Below, one piece after another: positions 8,143 to 17,203 of a stretch of DNA of 64,000 nt. The position numbers and the translations under genes are program-made. The notes under the pieces were generated by a model. That model ran no database searches, was not told the origin of the DNA, and worked only from the letters and a program-made list of their open reading frames with translations. How positions within the stretch are numbered: the stretch's first letter is position 1; the number at the start of each line of letters is the position of its first letter. Source of the DNA: Paraclostridium tenue (GTDB taxonomy: Bacteria > Bacillota > Clostridia > Peptostreptococcales > Peptostreptococcaceae); assembly GCF_039521565.1 (NCBI RefSeq), contig NZ_BAAACP010000014.1, forward strand, positions 13,160-77,159, written 5' to 3'.

Positions 8143-9494
8143 TATTTTTCAAGTAACATTTCTCCAACTTTATATACAGTACCAGCACCTGCAGTTATAA
8201 CTAAATCATCTTCAGCAACATTTTCAGCAAGGTAATCTACTATTTCTTCAAATTTACTTAAGTATATTACATCAACATTATTTTGATATAATTTATCAAC
8301 TAAATCTTTAGAATGTATATCTCCTGGATCTTTTTCACGAGCTGCATATATATCAGTTATTATAACTTTATCAGCCGCATAAAATGCATCAGAGAATTCA
8401 TTTAATAATGATTTAGTTCTCGTGTAAGTATGTGGTTGGAATATACACCATAATTTATTTTTCTTAATTTTTTTAGCTGCAGATAATGTAGCTTTTAATT
8501 CTGTTGGGTGATGTGCATAGTCATCTACAACTAAAGCATTGTTGTATTTCCCTTTAACTTCAAATCTTCTACCTACACCACTATATAATGATATATTTTT
8601 TCTTATAGTTTCTAATTCTACACCAGAAACTAAAGCAGCTATTATAGCTCCTGTAGCATTGTATACGTTATGTATTCCAGGTACAGAAAGTTTAAATTCT
8701 CCTAAATCAATTCCGTTGTAATTTATATTAAATATTCCGTGGCCATCAGCGTCGAATCTAATATCTTTAATTAGAGCATTATTCCCTTCATTTTGACCAT
8801 ATTTAATAACAGTAGCTTTTATCTCATGTAATATATCCTTAGTATTTTCGTCATCTCCATTTATTATGAAGTAACCATCATAAGGTAATAATTTACCAAA
8901 TTTATTAAAAGATGCTTTTATTTCATTTATTCCAGAGAAATAATCTAAATGATCTTCTTCTATATTTAAAACTATAGATATTTTAGGGTTGAAGTTTAAG
9001 AAACTATCAACGTATTCGCAAGCTTCTGTTATAAAGTTTTGAGATTTTCCTATCTTAACATTACCGCCTATTATGATTAAGTTTCCACCAACTAGTATCG
9101 TTGGGTCAAGTTCTGCATATTCAAAAATAGCAGATAGCATTGATGTTGTAGATGTTTTTCCATGAGTACCAGAAACAGCTATAGAATTTTGATACTCTCT
9201 CATTATTTGACCTAAAAAAGCAGCTCTATTTATAATTAATTTATTTTTTTCTTTAGCAGCAACTAATTCTTCATTATCAGATTTAACAGCAGCAGTGTAA
9301 ACTACCATATCTATATCATCAGTCATATGTTCTTTTTTATGACCTATATATATAGTTGCTCCTTGATCACGAAGATTATCTAATAAATGAGAATCTGTAG
9401 AATCTGATCCGAAAACATTATAACCTTTATTTAAACATATTTTAGCTAATGCACTCATGCTAATACCGCCAACACCTATAAAGAATATGTTCAT
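8142..9494 (-). CDS. murC: UDP-N-acetylmuramate--L-alanine ligase
   Basis: Adds L-alanine to UDP-MurNAc, the first amino acid of the peptidoglycan stem peptide, with ATP. The 450-residue protein has the N-terminal UDP-binding motif GVGGISMSALA, the ATP loop SGTHGKTSTTSM (residues about 107-118), the central Mur ligase motif around EEDHLDYF, and the C-terminal ligase domain with VDDYAHHPTE. It is one of only two - strand genes in the window and is divergent from purR. The ATG is preceded on the - strand by AAAGGTGG. Confidence 0.96.
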   Translation of the reverse strand: MNIFFIGVGGISMSALAKICLNKGYNVFGSDSTDSHLLDNLRDQGATIYIGHKKEHMTDDIDMVVYTAAVKSDNEELVAAKEKNKLIINRAAFLGQIMREYQNSIAVSGTHGKTSTTSMLSAIFEYAELDPTILVGGNLIIIGGNVKIGKSQNFITEACEYVDSFLNFNPKISIVLNIEEDHLDYFSGINEIKASFNKFGKLLPYDGYFIINGDDENTKDILHEIKATVIKYGQNEGNNALIKDIRFDADGHGIFNINYNGIDLGEFKLSVPGIHNVYNATGAIIAALVSGVELETIRKNISLYSGVGRRFEVKGKYNNALVVDDYAHHPTELKATLSAAKKIKKNKLWCIFQPHTYTRTKSLLNEFSDAFYAADKVIITDIYAAREKDPGDIHSKDLVDKLYQNNVDVIYLSKFEEIVDYLAENVAEDDLVITAGAGTVYKVGEMLLEK

Positions 9495-9522
9495 AGTGAA
9501 ACCACCTTTCTACTAAATTAAA

Positions 9523-9540
9523 AGTTCTACAATAAGAACT
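9523..9540. repeat. inverted repeat in the murC-purR intergenic region
   Basis: AGTTCT and AGAACT flank ACAATA, a perfect 6-base inverted repeat 29 bases upstream of the murC ATG. It may be a 5' UTR hairpin or an operator. No function can be assigned from sequence alone. Confidence 0.4.
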
Positions 9541-9718
9541 ATGTTTATGATATAATAGTATAATGTTCAATATTTTAAGCAAAATAAAATTATAAAATAT
9601 TTCTACATATTAAATATATTAAATTTCGAATAAAACATAACAAATATTATAACATAATGATATAAAATATGCATTAACAAGTTAAAATACATAGGTTTTT
9701 AGTACAGGAGGTATTTAC

Positions 9719-10603
9719 ATGAAATTTAAAAGGACGGAGCGTATAGGTGCAATAGTAAAAATATTATCTGATAATCCTAATAAAATATTTACATTAAGCT
9801 ACTTCACATCTAAATTTAATTCAGCAAAGTCTACAATAAGTGAAGACTTAATAGTTGTTAAAAATGTTTTTGAAAAACTTGAATTAGGACAAGTGATAAC
9901 GATATCAGGTGCAGCTGGTGGAGTTAAATATATACCTAAGACATCTAAAGCAGAAAATGAAGAGTTTTTATTAAACCTATGTGAAGAAATAAAAGACCCA
10001 TCTAGAATTCTTTCTGGGGGATTTTTATATCTGATAGATTTAATATATGACCCTAGAATAGCATCTAAAATAGGTAAAATATTTGCATCAAATATAGATT
10101 ATTCACAAGCTGATTATGTTGTTACTATGGAAACAAAAGGTATACCTATGGCGCTTATGACAGCAAAAGCCATGAACTTACCTTTAGTTATAATAAGAAA
10201 AGATACAAAAGTATCAGAAGGTCCGACACTTAGCATGACATATGTAAGTGGAAATAGTTCAAAGGTAGAAAGTATGAGTTTACCTAGAAAAGCTGTTAAG
10301 CCTGGAAGTAAAGTTATATTAATAGATGACTTTATGAGAGGTGGAGGGACTATAAAAGGTATGATAGAACTTATGAATGAGTTCGGAGCTGAAGTTATAG
10401 GAAAAGGGGTATTTATATCTACAACTAATCCAATTAAGAAAATGGTTGATGATTATATATCATTAATTCAAATAGATGTAATCAATAATGAAGTAGTTAG
10501 TGTTGAACCAAATTTACAAACATTTAGAGAAGAATACTGGACTACTAAAGATATAAATAAAATTGTAGAAGAAGAAAGCATTATGGATGATTTAGAAGGA
10601 TAA
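9719..10603 (+). CDS. purR: purine operon repressor PurR (Bacillus type)
   Basis: Transcription factor that represses purine synthesis genes and is released by PRPP. The 294-residue protein has an N-terminal winged-helix DNA-binding domain (about 1-75) and a phosphoribosyltransferase-like effector domain with the PRPP loop VILIDDFMRGGG (about 198-209). This family is unrelated to the LacI-type E. coli PurR. The ATG follows CAGGAGGTA. Its place before spoVG, glmU and prs is the same as in Bacillus, where it sits with genes of PRPP and nucleotide metabolism. Confidence 0.93.
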   Translation: MKFKRTERIGAIVKILSDNPNKIFTLSYFTSKFNSAKSTISEDLIVVKNVFEKLELGQVITISGAAGGVKYIPKTSKAENEEFLLNLCEEIKDPSRILSGGFLYLIDLIYDPRIASKIGKIFASNIDYSQADYVVTMETKGIPMALMTAKAMNLPLVIIRKDTKVSEGPTLSMTYVSGNSSKVESMSLPRKAVKPGSKVILIDDFMRGGGTIKGMIELMNEFGAEVIGKGVFISTTNPIKKMVDDYISLIQIDVINNEVVSVEPNLQTFREEYWTTKDINKIVEEESIMDDLEG

Positions 10604-10675
10604 GACAAGTTTTGAGGGCAAATTTCTATCAAATTGAAAAAAAGTAAAAAAATAATAAAAAATTTCTAAAATAAT

Positions 10676-10704
10676 AGAGGAAATTTAACAAGTTGATAGA
10701 ATTA
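10676..10704 (+). promoter_or_regulatory. sigma-H promoter of spoVG
   Basis: AGAGGAAAT at 10676-10684, an 11-base spacer, and ATAGAATTA at 10696-10704 fit the sigma-H consensus RNAGGAWWW-N11/12-RNNGAATWW at every specified position. It lies about 70 bases before the spoVG ATG. spoVG is the classic sigma-H gene in Bacillus subtilis, which supports the call. Confidence 0.75.
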
Positions 10705-10772
10705 ATATATTATAAAAGAGTTTCAGTTTTTTTAATTAAATTTGTCAAACACAAAAGGGGGATATTAGTAAA

Positions 10773-11051
10773 ATGAAAATTACTGACGTGAGAGTGAGAA
10801 AATTAACTGATGAGGGGAAAATGAAGTGTATAGTTTCATTAACTTTCGATAATTTATTTGTAGTACATGATATAAAGGTTATAGAGGGACATAATGGATT
10901 ATTTATAGCTATGCCAAGTAGAAAAATAGGAGAAGGAAACTTTAGAGATATAGCTCATCCTATAAATGCTGAAATGAGACAAATGCTAGAAGATGAAGTA
11001 TTAAAAGCTTATCATGAAGCAGTATCTCAATTAGAAGTAGCTGCTGAATAA
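10773..11051 (+). CDS. spoVG: septation/sporulation regulator SpoVG
   Basis: Small 92-residue nucleic-acid-binding regulator that affects asymmetric septation and cortex formation in spore formers and acts as an RNA/DNA-binding protein in other Firmicutes. The N-terminal core MKITDVRVRKL and the internal GLFIAMPSRKI and FRDIAHPIN motifs are typical and leave little doubt. The ATG follows AAAGGGGGAT. It is transcribed from its own sigma-H-type promoter and ends before a hairpin terminator. Confidence 0.96.
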   Translation: MKITDVRVRKLTDEGKMKCIVSLTFDNLFVVHDIKVIEGHNGLFIAMPSRKIGEGNFRDIAHPINAEMRQMLEDEVLKAYHEAVSQLEVAAE

Positions 11052-11093
11052 TTAACAGGATTAAAAATATAATACAATTTTATGTATTTCTTG

Positions 11094-11123
11094 AAGGGCC
11101 TAATTTTAGGCTCTTTTTTATTT
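11094..11123 (+). terminator. terminator after spoVG
   Basis: GGGCCTAA pairs with TTAGGCTC (one G-T wobble) over a 2-base loop as drawn, followed by TTTTTT. Confidence 0.78.
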
Positions 11124-11258
11124 GAATAATATGTACTTTTTTAGACAAAAATGGTATATTAGTTATTGTAATTAACAAATTGTATACAAAATAAATAAAC
11201 TAACATATTATAGATAGATTATTAAAATAATTAAAAAAAGTTGAAATGGAGTGGGTTT

Positions 11259-12626
11259 ATGAATTTTAAAGCTATAATCCTAGCAGCAGGAAAAGGAACT
11301 AGAATGAAGTCAAGTTTACCAAAGGTAGTACACAAAGTTTGTGGAAGAGAAATGGTAAACCATGTTATAAATGTATCTAAAAATTCAGGTGTAAGTGAAA
11401 TAGTTGCAATATTAGGTCATGGAAGTGACGTAGTTCAAGGTGTATTACCTGAAGAAACTAAAGTTGCTATGCAAACTGAACAATTAGGAACAGGTCATGC
11501 AGTTATGATGGCTAAAGAACATATATCAGAAAATGATACTATAGTTGTATTATGTGGAGATACTCCTTTAGTAAATTCAGATACATTAGAAAATTTATTC
11601 AAATATCATTTAGATAATGGATATCATGCAACTGTTTTAACAACAAAGGTAGATAACCCAACTGGATATGGAAGAATAATAAGAGATGAAAATGAAGATT
11701 TATTAAAAATAGTAGAGCAAAAAGATGCTAATGAAGAAGAAAGATTAGTAAATGAAATAAACTCAGGTATATACTGTTTCAATGGAAAAAGTTTAAAAGA
11801 AGCTTTATCAAAAATAAATAATAATAATGCTCAAGGAGAGTATTATTTAACTGATACAATAGAGATAATGAGAGGGAACTCATTAAAAGTTGGAGCGTTT
11901 AATGGTGCTACAATAGAAGAATTAATGGGTGTTAACTCAAGAGTAGAACTAGCTAAAGCAGAAGAAATAATGAGAAAAAGAATAAATACTATGCACATGG
12001 TTAATGGCGTAACTATAATAGATGTAAATAACACATATATAGAAGCTGGGGTAGAAATAGGAAATGATACAATCATATATCCTGGAGCTATGATAAAAGG
12101 AAACACTGTTATAGGAAGTAATTGTGTTATAGGTATGAATTCATGTATATCAAATTCAACAATAGGTGATGATACAGAGGTAGAAAGTTCTACTATAATA
12201 GATAGTAAAGTAGGTAATAATACTAAAGTAGGTCCGTATGCATACTTAAGACCAAAAAGTAATATAGGAAACAATGTTAAAATAGGAGACTTTGTAGAAG
12301 TTAAAAACGCGACTATAGAAGATAATTCTAAAGCATCACATCTAACTTACATTGGAGATGCTCATGTAGGAAAGAATGTTAATATAGGGTGTGGAACTGT
12401 ATTTGTAAACTACGATGGAAAAAATAAATTTAAATCAGTAGTAAAAGATGGGGCATTTATAGGATCTAATTCAAACTTAGTTGCTCCAGTTACAGTAGAA
12501 GAAAATGGATATGTTGCGACAGGGTCGACAATAACTCATGATGTACCAGCTGGAGCTTTAGCAGTAGCTAGAGAAAGACAAGTAGTAAAAGAAGGCTGGG
12601 TAGAGAAAAAGAATAAAAAAAAATAA
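11259..12626 (+). CDS. glmU: bifunctional GlmU (GlcN-1-P acetyltransferase / GlcNAc-1-P uridyltransferase)
   Basis: Makes UDP-GlcNAc for peptidoglycan and teichoic acids. The N-terminal uridyltransferase domain carries LAAGKGTRMKSSLPK (residues about 7-21) and the QLGTGHA and GDTPL motifs. From about residue 250 the hexapeptide repeats of the left-handed beta-helix acetyltransferase domain run to the C-terminus, with the active-site pattern HLTYIGD. The frame can be extended upstream to a TTG at 11241. The ATG at 11259 sits 3-4 bases after GGAGTGGG, which is somewhat close, but it begins at the conserved MNFKAIILAAG and is preferred (455 residues). Confidence 0.96.
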   Translation: MNFKAIILAAGKGTRMKSSLPKVVHKVCGREMVNHVINVSKNSGVSEIVAILGHGSDVVQGVLPEETKVAMQTEQLGTGHAVMMAKEHISENDTIVVLCGDTPLVNSDTLENLFKYHLDNGYHATVLTTKVDNPTGYGRIIRDENEDLLKIVEQKDANEEERLVNEINSGIYCFNGKSLKEALSKINNNNAQGEYYLTDTIEIMRGNSLKVGAFNGATIEELMGVNSRVELAKAEEIMRKRINTMHMVNGVTIIDVNNTYIEAGVEIGNDTIIYPGAMIKGNTVIGSNCVIGMNSCISNSTIGDDTEVESSTIIDSKVGNNTKVGPYAYLRPKSNIGNNVKIGDFVEVKNATIEDNSKASHLTYIGDAHVGKNVNIGCGTVFVNYDGKNKFKSVVKDGAFIGSNSNLVAPVTVEENGYVATGSTITHDVPAGALAVARERQVVKEGWVEKKNKKK

Positions 12627-12648
12627 ATAATTTTTTAAGTTAGACTTT

Positions 12649-12681
12649 AACGTAAATATAGCTTTTGGCTATATTTACGTT
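12649..12681 (+). terminator. hairpin between glmU and prs
   Basis: AACGTAAATATAGC pairs with GCTATATTTACGTT around a short loop. The downstream T-tract is weak, so this may be only a partial terminator or an mRNA-stabilising hairpin between two genes that are often co-transcribed. Confidence 0.5.
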
Positions 12682-12724
12682 TAAATATAAATATTTTCTT
12701 TAACAAAATTTTCGGGAGGTAATT

Positions 12725-13678
12725 ATGAATACTAGCGGAAGCGAAATTAAAATAATTGCAGGAAATGCGTCGAAAGAGTTAGCTCAAAAAGTAGCTGATT
12801 ACATAGGTGTACCAATGGCTAAGTGTGAAGTTGGCACATTTAGTGATGGCGAAATATCTGTAAATATAAGTGAAACAGTAAGAGGATGTGATGTCTTCGT
12901 AATACAATCAACTAATAGTCCAGTAAATGATAATTTAATGGAATTATTAATAATGATAGATGCATTAAGAAGAGCATCTGCAGGAAGAGTAACTGCTGTT
13001 ATACCATACTATGGATATGCAAGACAAGACAGAAAGGCTAAGGCTAGAGATCCAATCACAGCTAAATTAGTTGCTAACTTAATAACTGCAGCAGGAGCAG
13101 ACAGAGTTTTAACAATGGATTTACATGCAGCTCAAATACAAGGATACTTTGATATACCACTAGATCACTTACAAGGTGGAAAAATATTAGCAGATTATTT
13201 CAATACTAAAAACATTGAAGATTTAGTAGTAGTTTCACCTGACTTAGGAAGTGTTACAAGATCTAGAAAATTTGCTAATGACTTAAATGGAGATGTTCCA
13301 ATAGCTATAATAGACAAGAGAAGACCAAAAGCTAACGTATGTGAAGTTATGAACATAATAGGTGAGGTTGAAGGTAAAAATGTTATATTACTAGACGACA
13401 TGATAGATACTGCTGGAACAATAGTAAATGCTGCAAATGCTCTTAAAGAGTTTGGTGCTAAAGATGTTTATGCATGTTGTACTCATGGAGTTTTATCAGG
13501 TCCAGCTATAGAAAGAATAGAGAATTCAGCTATAAGCGAATTAATAGTACTTGATACTATACAACTTCCTGAAGAAAAGAAGATAGACAAAATAAAAATA
13601 AAAACAGTAGCTCCTTTATTTGGAGATGCTATAAAGAAAATATTTGCTAACGAATCAGTAAGTAAATTATTTAACTAA
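12725..13678 (+). CDS. prs: ribose-phosphate pyrophosphokinase (PRPP synthetase)
   Basis: Forms PRPP from ribose 5-phosphate and ATP, feeding purine, pyrimidine, NAD, His and Trp synthesis, and supplying the effector of PurR encoded nearby. The 317-residue class I enzyme shows SDGEISVNI, the ATP/Mg motif DLHAAQIQGYFDIP, and the PRPP loop VILLDDMIDTAGT near residue 220. The ATG follows GGGAGGTAATT. It is the last intact gene before the eroded pilus locus and ends with its own strong terminator. Confidence 0.97.
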   Translation: MNTSGSEIKIIAGNASKELAQKVADYIGVPMAKCEVGTFSDGEISVNISETVRGCDVFVIQSTNSPVNDNLMELLIMIDALRRASAGRVTAVIPYYGYARQDRKAKARDPITAKLVANLITAAGADRVLTMDLHAAQIQGYFDIPLDHLQGGKILADYFNTKNIEDLVVVSPDLGSVTRSRKFANDLNGDVPIAIIDKRRPKANVCEVMNIIGEVEGKNVILLDDMIDTAGTIVNAANALKEFGAKDVYACCTHGVLSGPAIERIENSAISELIVLDTIQLPEEKKIDKIKIKTVAPLFGDAIKKIFANESVSKLFN

Positions 13679-13691
13679 ATATACGTGTAAA

Positions 13692-13721
13692 AAAGAGATC
13701 TATAAAAGATCTCTTTTTTTA
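13692..13721 (+). terminator. terminator after prs
   Basis: Stem AAAGAGATCT / AGATCTCTTT with a small loop, followed by a long T-tract. Confidence 0.9.
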
Positions 13722-15249
13722 TTTATTTTTTAGATACAGTTATACATGATTTTATATACGAGATTATTTAATGACAAGAAAATGATATATTTCATATTGT
13801 TTTGATTGCGTATCAATAGTATAAGGCTCATACAACAAAAAATAAAAATTTTTTATAAAAAATAAGTTTTTTCTATCAAGATTAGGTATGGATATAAATT
13901 ACTAAAAAAAGACTTAATGATAGATAAGTGTAAAAAGCAAAAATATAATTTTATATTTAATACTAAAGAAGTCATATAAAAGTCAAATAAAACACCTGAA
14001 GTTGATAAAAAGAGCTATAAAGTCTTATGAATATATAAATTGATAAAATAATATCTTTAGATATATAAATAGTATAGAACATTTATTAGTAACAAGGTTT
14101 TTATTTAAATAATGAATGTTAAAGGTTTATTTAAAGAAATTTTAAGAATCAAAGAGGAAAATGAATAAAAAATACCAAAGTTATTAACGCTAGCAGAAAA
14201 TTCAAGTTTCACAAGAAACTTAGTAAAATTTATATATGAGTTGAATAATTTAAATTATTTTAAGAATTTAAAACTTAAAATTATAAAAGTATGAAAATAA
14301 ATTGAAATATTTATAAAGCTTGAATCAAATAATAATAGATTTACTCTTATTAAAAAGTAACAATTAAATTTTTCACTATATCTTTAATTATTACGGAGTT
14401 TTTTATGAAATTAAAAGAAAATATAAAAAAGTGAAAATCAAGTAAAAAATTTCATTTATATAACAATATAGGAATTGAGTTTACATAGCGTTTTAATAAA
14501 ATTTATATAAGTACAAGCAAAAGTTATTGATAATAGTAAAGGTTAAGATATGAAAGATAAGAATGAATCCGTAAGCTAAAATGAATATTTTGATATTTTA
14601 AAATAGACTCTAAATCAAATTAAGATTATTGAAATATTCAATATATAATAAATGTTGCTTATAATGTCCAGGGAAATATCGAAGGAGGAGTAAATAAGTT
14701 TTTATTAAAAACAACCATCTATAACAATGAGAAGAAATATACTTCATATTCTGATAATTAACTAAAATATCTAGTAATGTAAATTATTAGTTATAGAGTA
14801 TGGAAAGGTAAAAAACTTATTAGGAATTTTACTTATAAATAATCAAATTAATATATCTAATAAGTATATTTATAGGGATGAAAAATGAAAATGTATATGA
14901 TATAAAAGATCAAAAGTATGGCTATGATTACTATAGTAGATAAAATTGACAATAAAGTATTAAGTAAGGGTTTCAAATATTTTAAAATAAAGAATAAAAT
15001 TTTATAATCTTTATAGTTACAATAAACTTAATTTTCAATAAGTTAAATAGAGTAAAGTAATATATAAATTCAGAAACATAAATATTGTCGATAAATTATC
15101 TAAGGATATAGATTGAAGTTTTTATATTTGTTAATCATGAATATAATTTTATATGGAGTATGTTAAATGTTTAAGATATTTCAATAAATATAAATAACTT
15201 GATTGAGAATAGGATAATCCAACAAAGAAGTATAAAAAGGAGAGTTATT
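13722..15249 (+). pseudogene. 1.5 kb gene-free stretch, probable remains of type IV pilus genes
   Basis: No intact gene is present, yet neighbours on both sides are packed tightly. The stretch is very AT-rich, has stops in all frames, and lies exactly where, from memory, C. difficile carries pilA, pilB, pilC, pilMN, pilO, pilV, pilU and pilK between prs and pilT. Protein-like fragments survive on the + strand: 14112-14294 reads through except for one TAA and includes LLTLAENSSFTRNLVKFIYE; 14651-14761 is open and includes GGVNKFLLKTTIYNNEKK; a start-like ATG at 14405 follows a GGAG site. I recognise no single pil protein with certainty. Open runs of this size can occur by chance in such DNA, so the call rests mainly on position. 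The first 390 bases (13722-14111) show nothing I can name. Confidence 0.55.
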
Positions 15250-16311
15250 ATGAAGATTTTTAGTATATTACAAATAGCTGTTGAGTTAGGGGCATCAGAT
15301 ATACATATAACAACAGATTGTGAACCTATAGCTAGGACAAAAGGGAAGTTTGTTAAATTATCAGATAAACTACTTACAAAAGAAGATACAGAAGAAATGG
15401 TAAAAGAATTGGCAGGGCAAAAAAATTTTGAAAGACTTAAAAAACATGGAGAGTGTGACTTTTCCGTGGCAATAGAAAATGGAGAGAGATTTAGGGTAAA
15501 TGCATATAAACAAAAAGGGAATTATGCAATAGCAATAAGAACAATAACATCTGAAATCCCATCTTTTAAAACATTAGGATTACCAGAAGTAATAAGTAAA
15601 TTTACTGAAAAAGAAAAAGGATTAGTATTAGTTACAGGGCCTACTGGAAGTGGTAAAAGTACAACTTTAGCAAGCTTAATAGATATAATAAATGAAAAAC
15701 AACAAAAGCATATAATAACTTTGGAAGATCCAATAGAATATGTGCATCATCATAAAACTAGTATAATATCACAAAGAGAAATTGGAAATGATACTGAAAG
15801 TTTTAATACGGCATTAAAATCAATTCTTCGTCAAGATCCAGATGTAATTCTCATAGGAGAAATGAGAGATCCAGAAACTGTATCTATAGCATTGACTGCA
15901 GCTGAGACTGGACATTTAGTATTTTCAACTTTACATACTGTAGGTGCTGCAAAAACTATAGATAGAATAGTTGATATGTTTCCTACAGAACAACAGCAAC
16001 AGATAAAAACTCAACTATCGACTGTATGTGAAGGAGTAATTTCACAACAACTTATACCTACTATAGATGGAAGAAATAGAGTTGTTGCAGTTGAAGTGAT
16101 GATTACTACACCAGCTATAAGAAACTTAATAAGGGAATCAAAAACATATCAAATACCGAATATGATACAAACAGGTACAAAACTAGGTATGCATTCTATG
16201 GATCAAGAACTTGTTAATTTATTTAGACTAGGTAAGATCTCAAGGGAAAGTGTATTAAGTAGATGTACTGACTTTGAATATACTAACAGACTAATTGGCG
16301 GTGTATATTAA
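15250..16311 (+). CDS. pilT: type IV pilus retraction ATPase PilT
   Basis: Hexameric cytoplasmic ATPase that powers pilus retraction. The 353-residue protein has an N-terminal PAS-like domain (LGASDIHITT), Walker A GPTGSGKST at about 130-138, the Asp box TLEDPIEY, Walker B DVILIGEMRD, the His box with TGHLVFSTLHT, and the PilT-specific C-terminal motif AIRNLIRE that separates it from PilB. The frame runs back to 15199, but the ATG at 15250 follows AAAAGGAGAG with normal spacing and starts the conserved sequence. It overlaps the next gene by one base. All key residues are intact although the upstream pilus genes are missing. Confidence 0.93.
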   Translation: MKIFSILQIAVELGASDIHITTDCEPIARTKGKFVKLSDKLLTKEDTEEMVKELAGQKNFERLKKHGECDFSVAIENGERFRVNAYKQKGNYAIAIRTITSEIPSFKTLGLPEVISKFTEKEKGLVLVTGPTGSGKSTTLASLIDIINEKQQKHIITLEDPIEYVHHHKTSIISQREIGNDTESFNTALKSILRQDPDVILIGEMRDPETVSIALTAAETGHLVFSTLHTVGAAKTIDRIVDMFPTEQQQQIKTQLSTVCEGVISQQLIPTIDGRNRVVAVEVMITTPAIRNLIRESKTYQIPNMIQTGTKLGMHSMDQELVNLFRLGKISRESVLSRCTDFEYTNRLIGGVY

Positions 16312-17090
16312 TGGACATTTATTTTACAGTATTAGTATTTATAATGGGGATAATATTTGGAAGTTTTTATAATGTATGTATATATCGTATACCTAATAAT
16401 CAGTCTGTAGTTAATCCACCATCACATTGCTATAAATGCAATATAAGGTTAAAGCCGATAGATTTAGTGCCTATTTTTAGTTGGATTTTATTAAAAGGAA
16501 AATGTAGATATTGTAAAGAAAAAATATCCCCAAGATATACAATAGTGGAATTGATAACTGGAATATTATTTTCACTTATATATATAACTTTTAAATATAG
16601 ATTTATTACAATATATTATATGTTTTTAGCATCACTACTTATAATAATTACTTTTATAGATTTAGATTGTTATATAATACCAGATAAGTTGGTTCTAATA
16701 GGAAGTATAACTGCATTATTAGTTAATTTTTTAGGTTATGGAACACCGTTTATTGATGGACTAAAACGAGCTATATTTACAGGTGGGGGATTATCAGTAT
16801 TAACATTGATCATAGAATGTATATTAAAAAAAGAAGTAATGGGCGGTGGTGATATAAAATTATTTGCAATGATAGGCTTATTTTTAGGAATAAAGTTATC
16901 ATTATTAACTTTGTTGTTTAGTATATATATTGGAGGAGCATATGGAATAATATTTATTATTTATAATAAAGTAAAGAATAAGAAGTTTAATTCTATGATT
17001 CCATTTGGACTTTTCATATCATTAGCTACTATAATAACACTTTTATATGGTAATCAAATAATAGATTTTTATATAAAAACATTTATATAA
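16311..17090 (+). CDS. pilD: prepilin peptidase (type IV leader peptidase, A24)
   Basis: Bifunctional membrane aspartyl protease and N-methyltransferase that cleaves class III signal peptides of pilins. The 259-residue protein has the N-terminal methylase part with two Cys pairs (CYKCN and CRYC) that bind zinc, then the peptidase part with the catalytic Asp motifs FIDLDCYIIPDKL and GGGDIKLF, across about seven or eight membrane helices. The start overlaps the pilT stop as TAATG, so translation is coupled. In C. difficile the gene in this place is pilD1. No pilin substrate gene is intact nearby. Confidence 0.92.
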   Translation: MDIYFTVLVFIMGIIFGSFYNVCIYRIPNNQSVVNPPSHCYKCNIRLKPIDLVPIFSWILLKGKCRYCKEKISPRYTIVELITGILFSLIYITFKYRFITIYYMFLASLLIIITFIDLDCYIIPDKLVLIGSITALLVNFLGYGTPFIDGLKRAIFTGGGLSVLTLIIECILKKEVMGGGDIKLFAMIGLFLGIKLSLLTLLFSIYIGGAYGIIFIIYNKVKNKKFNSMIPFGLFISLATIITLLYGNQIIDFYIKTFI

Positions 17091-17093
17091 AAA

Positions 17094-17136
17094 ATAACCT
17101 ATGAGCTATATGTTCATAGGTTGTTATTATTTTAGA
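17094..17136 (+). terminator. terminator after the prepilin peptidase
   Basis: AACCTATGA pairs with TCATAGGTT around a 9-base loop, followed by a broken T-tract (TGTTATTATTTT). Confidence 0.65.
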
Positions 17137-17203
17137 TTATAATAGGACTATAATCTATTTAGTTGGTTAATAATTTAAATATCCTGCTATGAGTATTTAA
17201 ATT

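Noticed and set aside
9620..9640. PurBox-like element before purR (TTTCGAATAAA)
   Set aside because: Only the CGAA core fits, there is no second box at the usual spacing, and such words are frequent in AT-rich DNA.
13722..14111. Class II c-di-GMP riboswitch expected before pilA1
   Set aside because: C. difficile has such a riboswitch upstream of pilA1. I saw none of the conserved riboswitch words here, so no remnant can be claimed.
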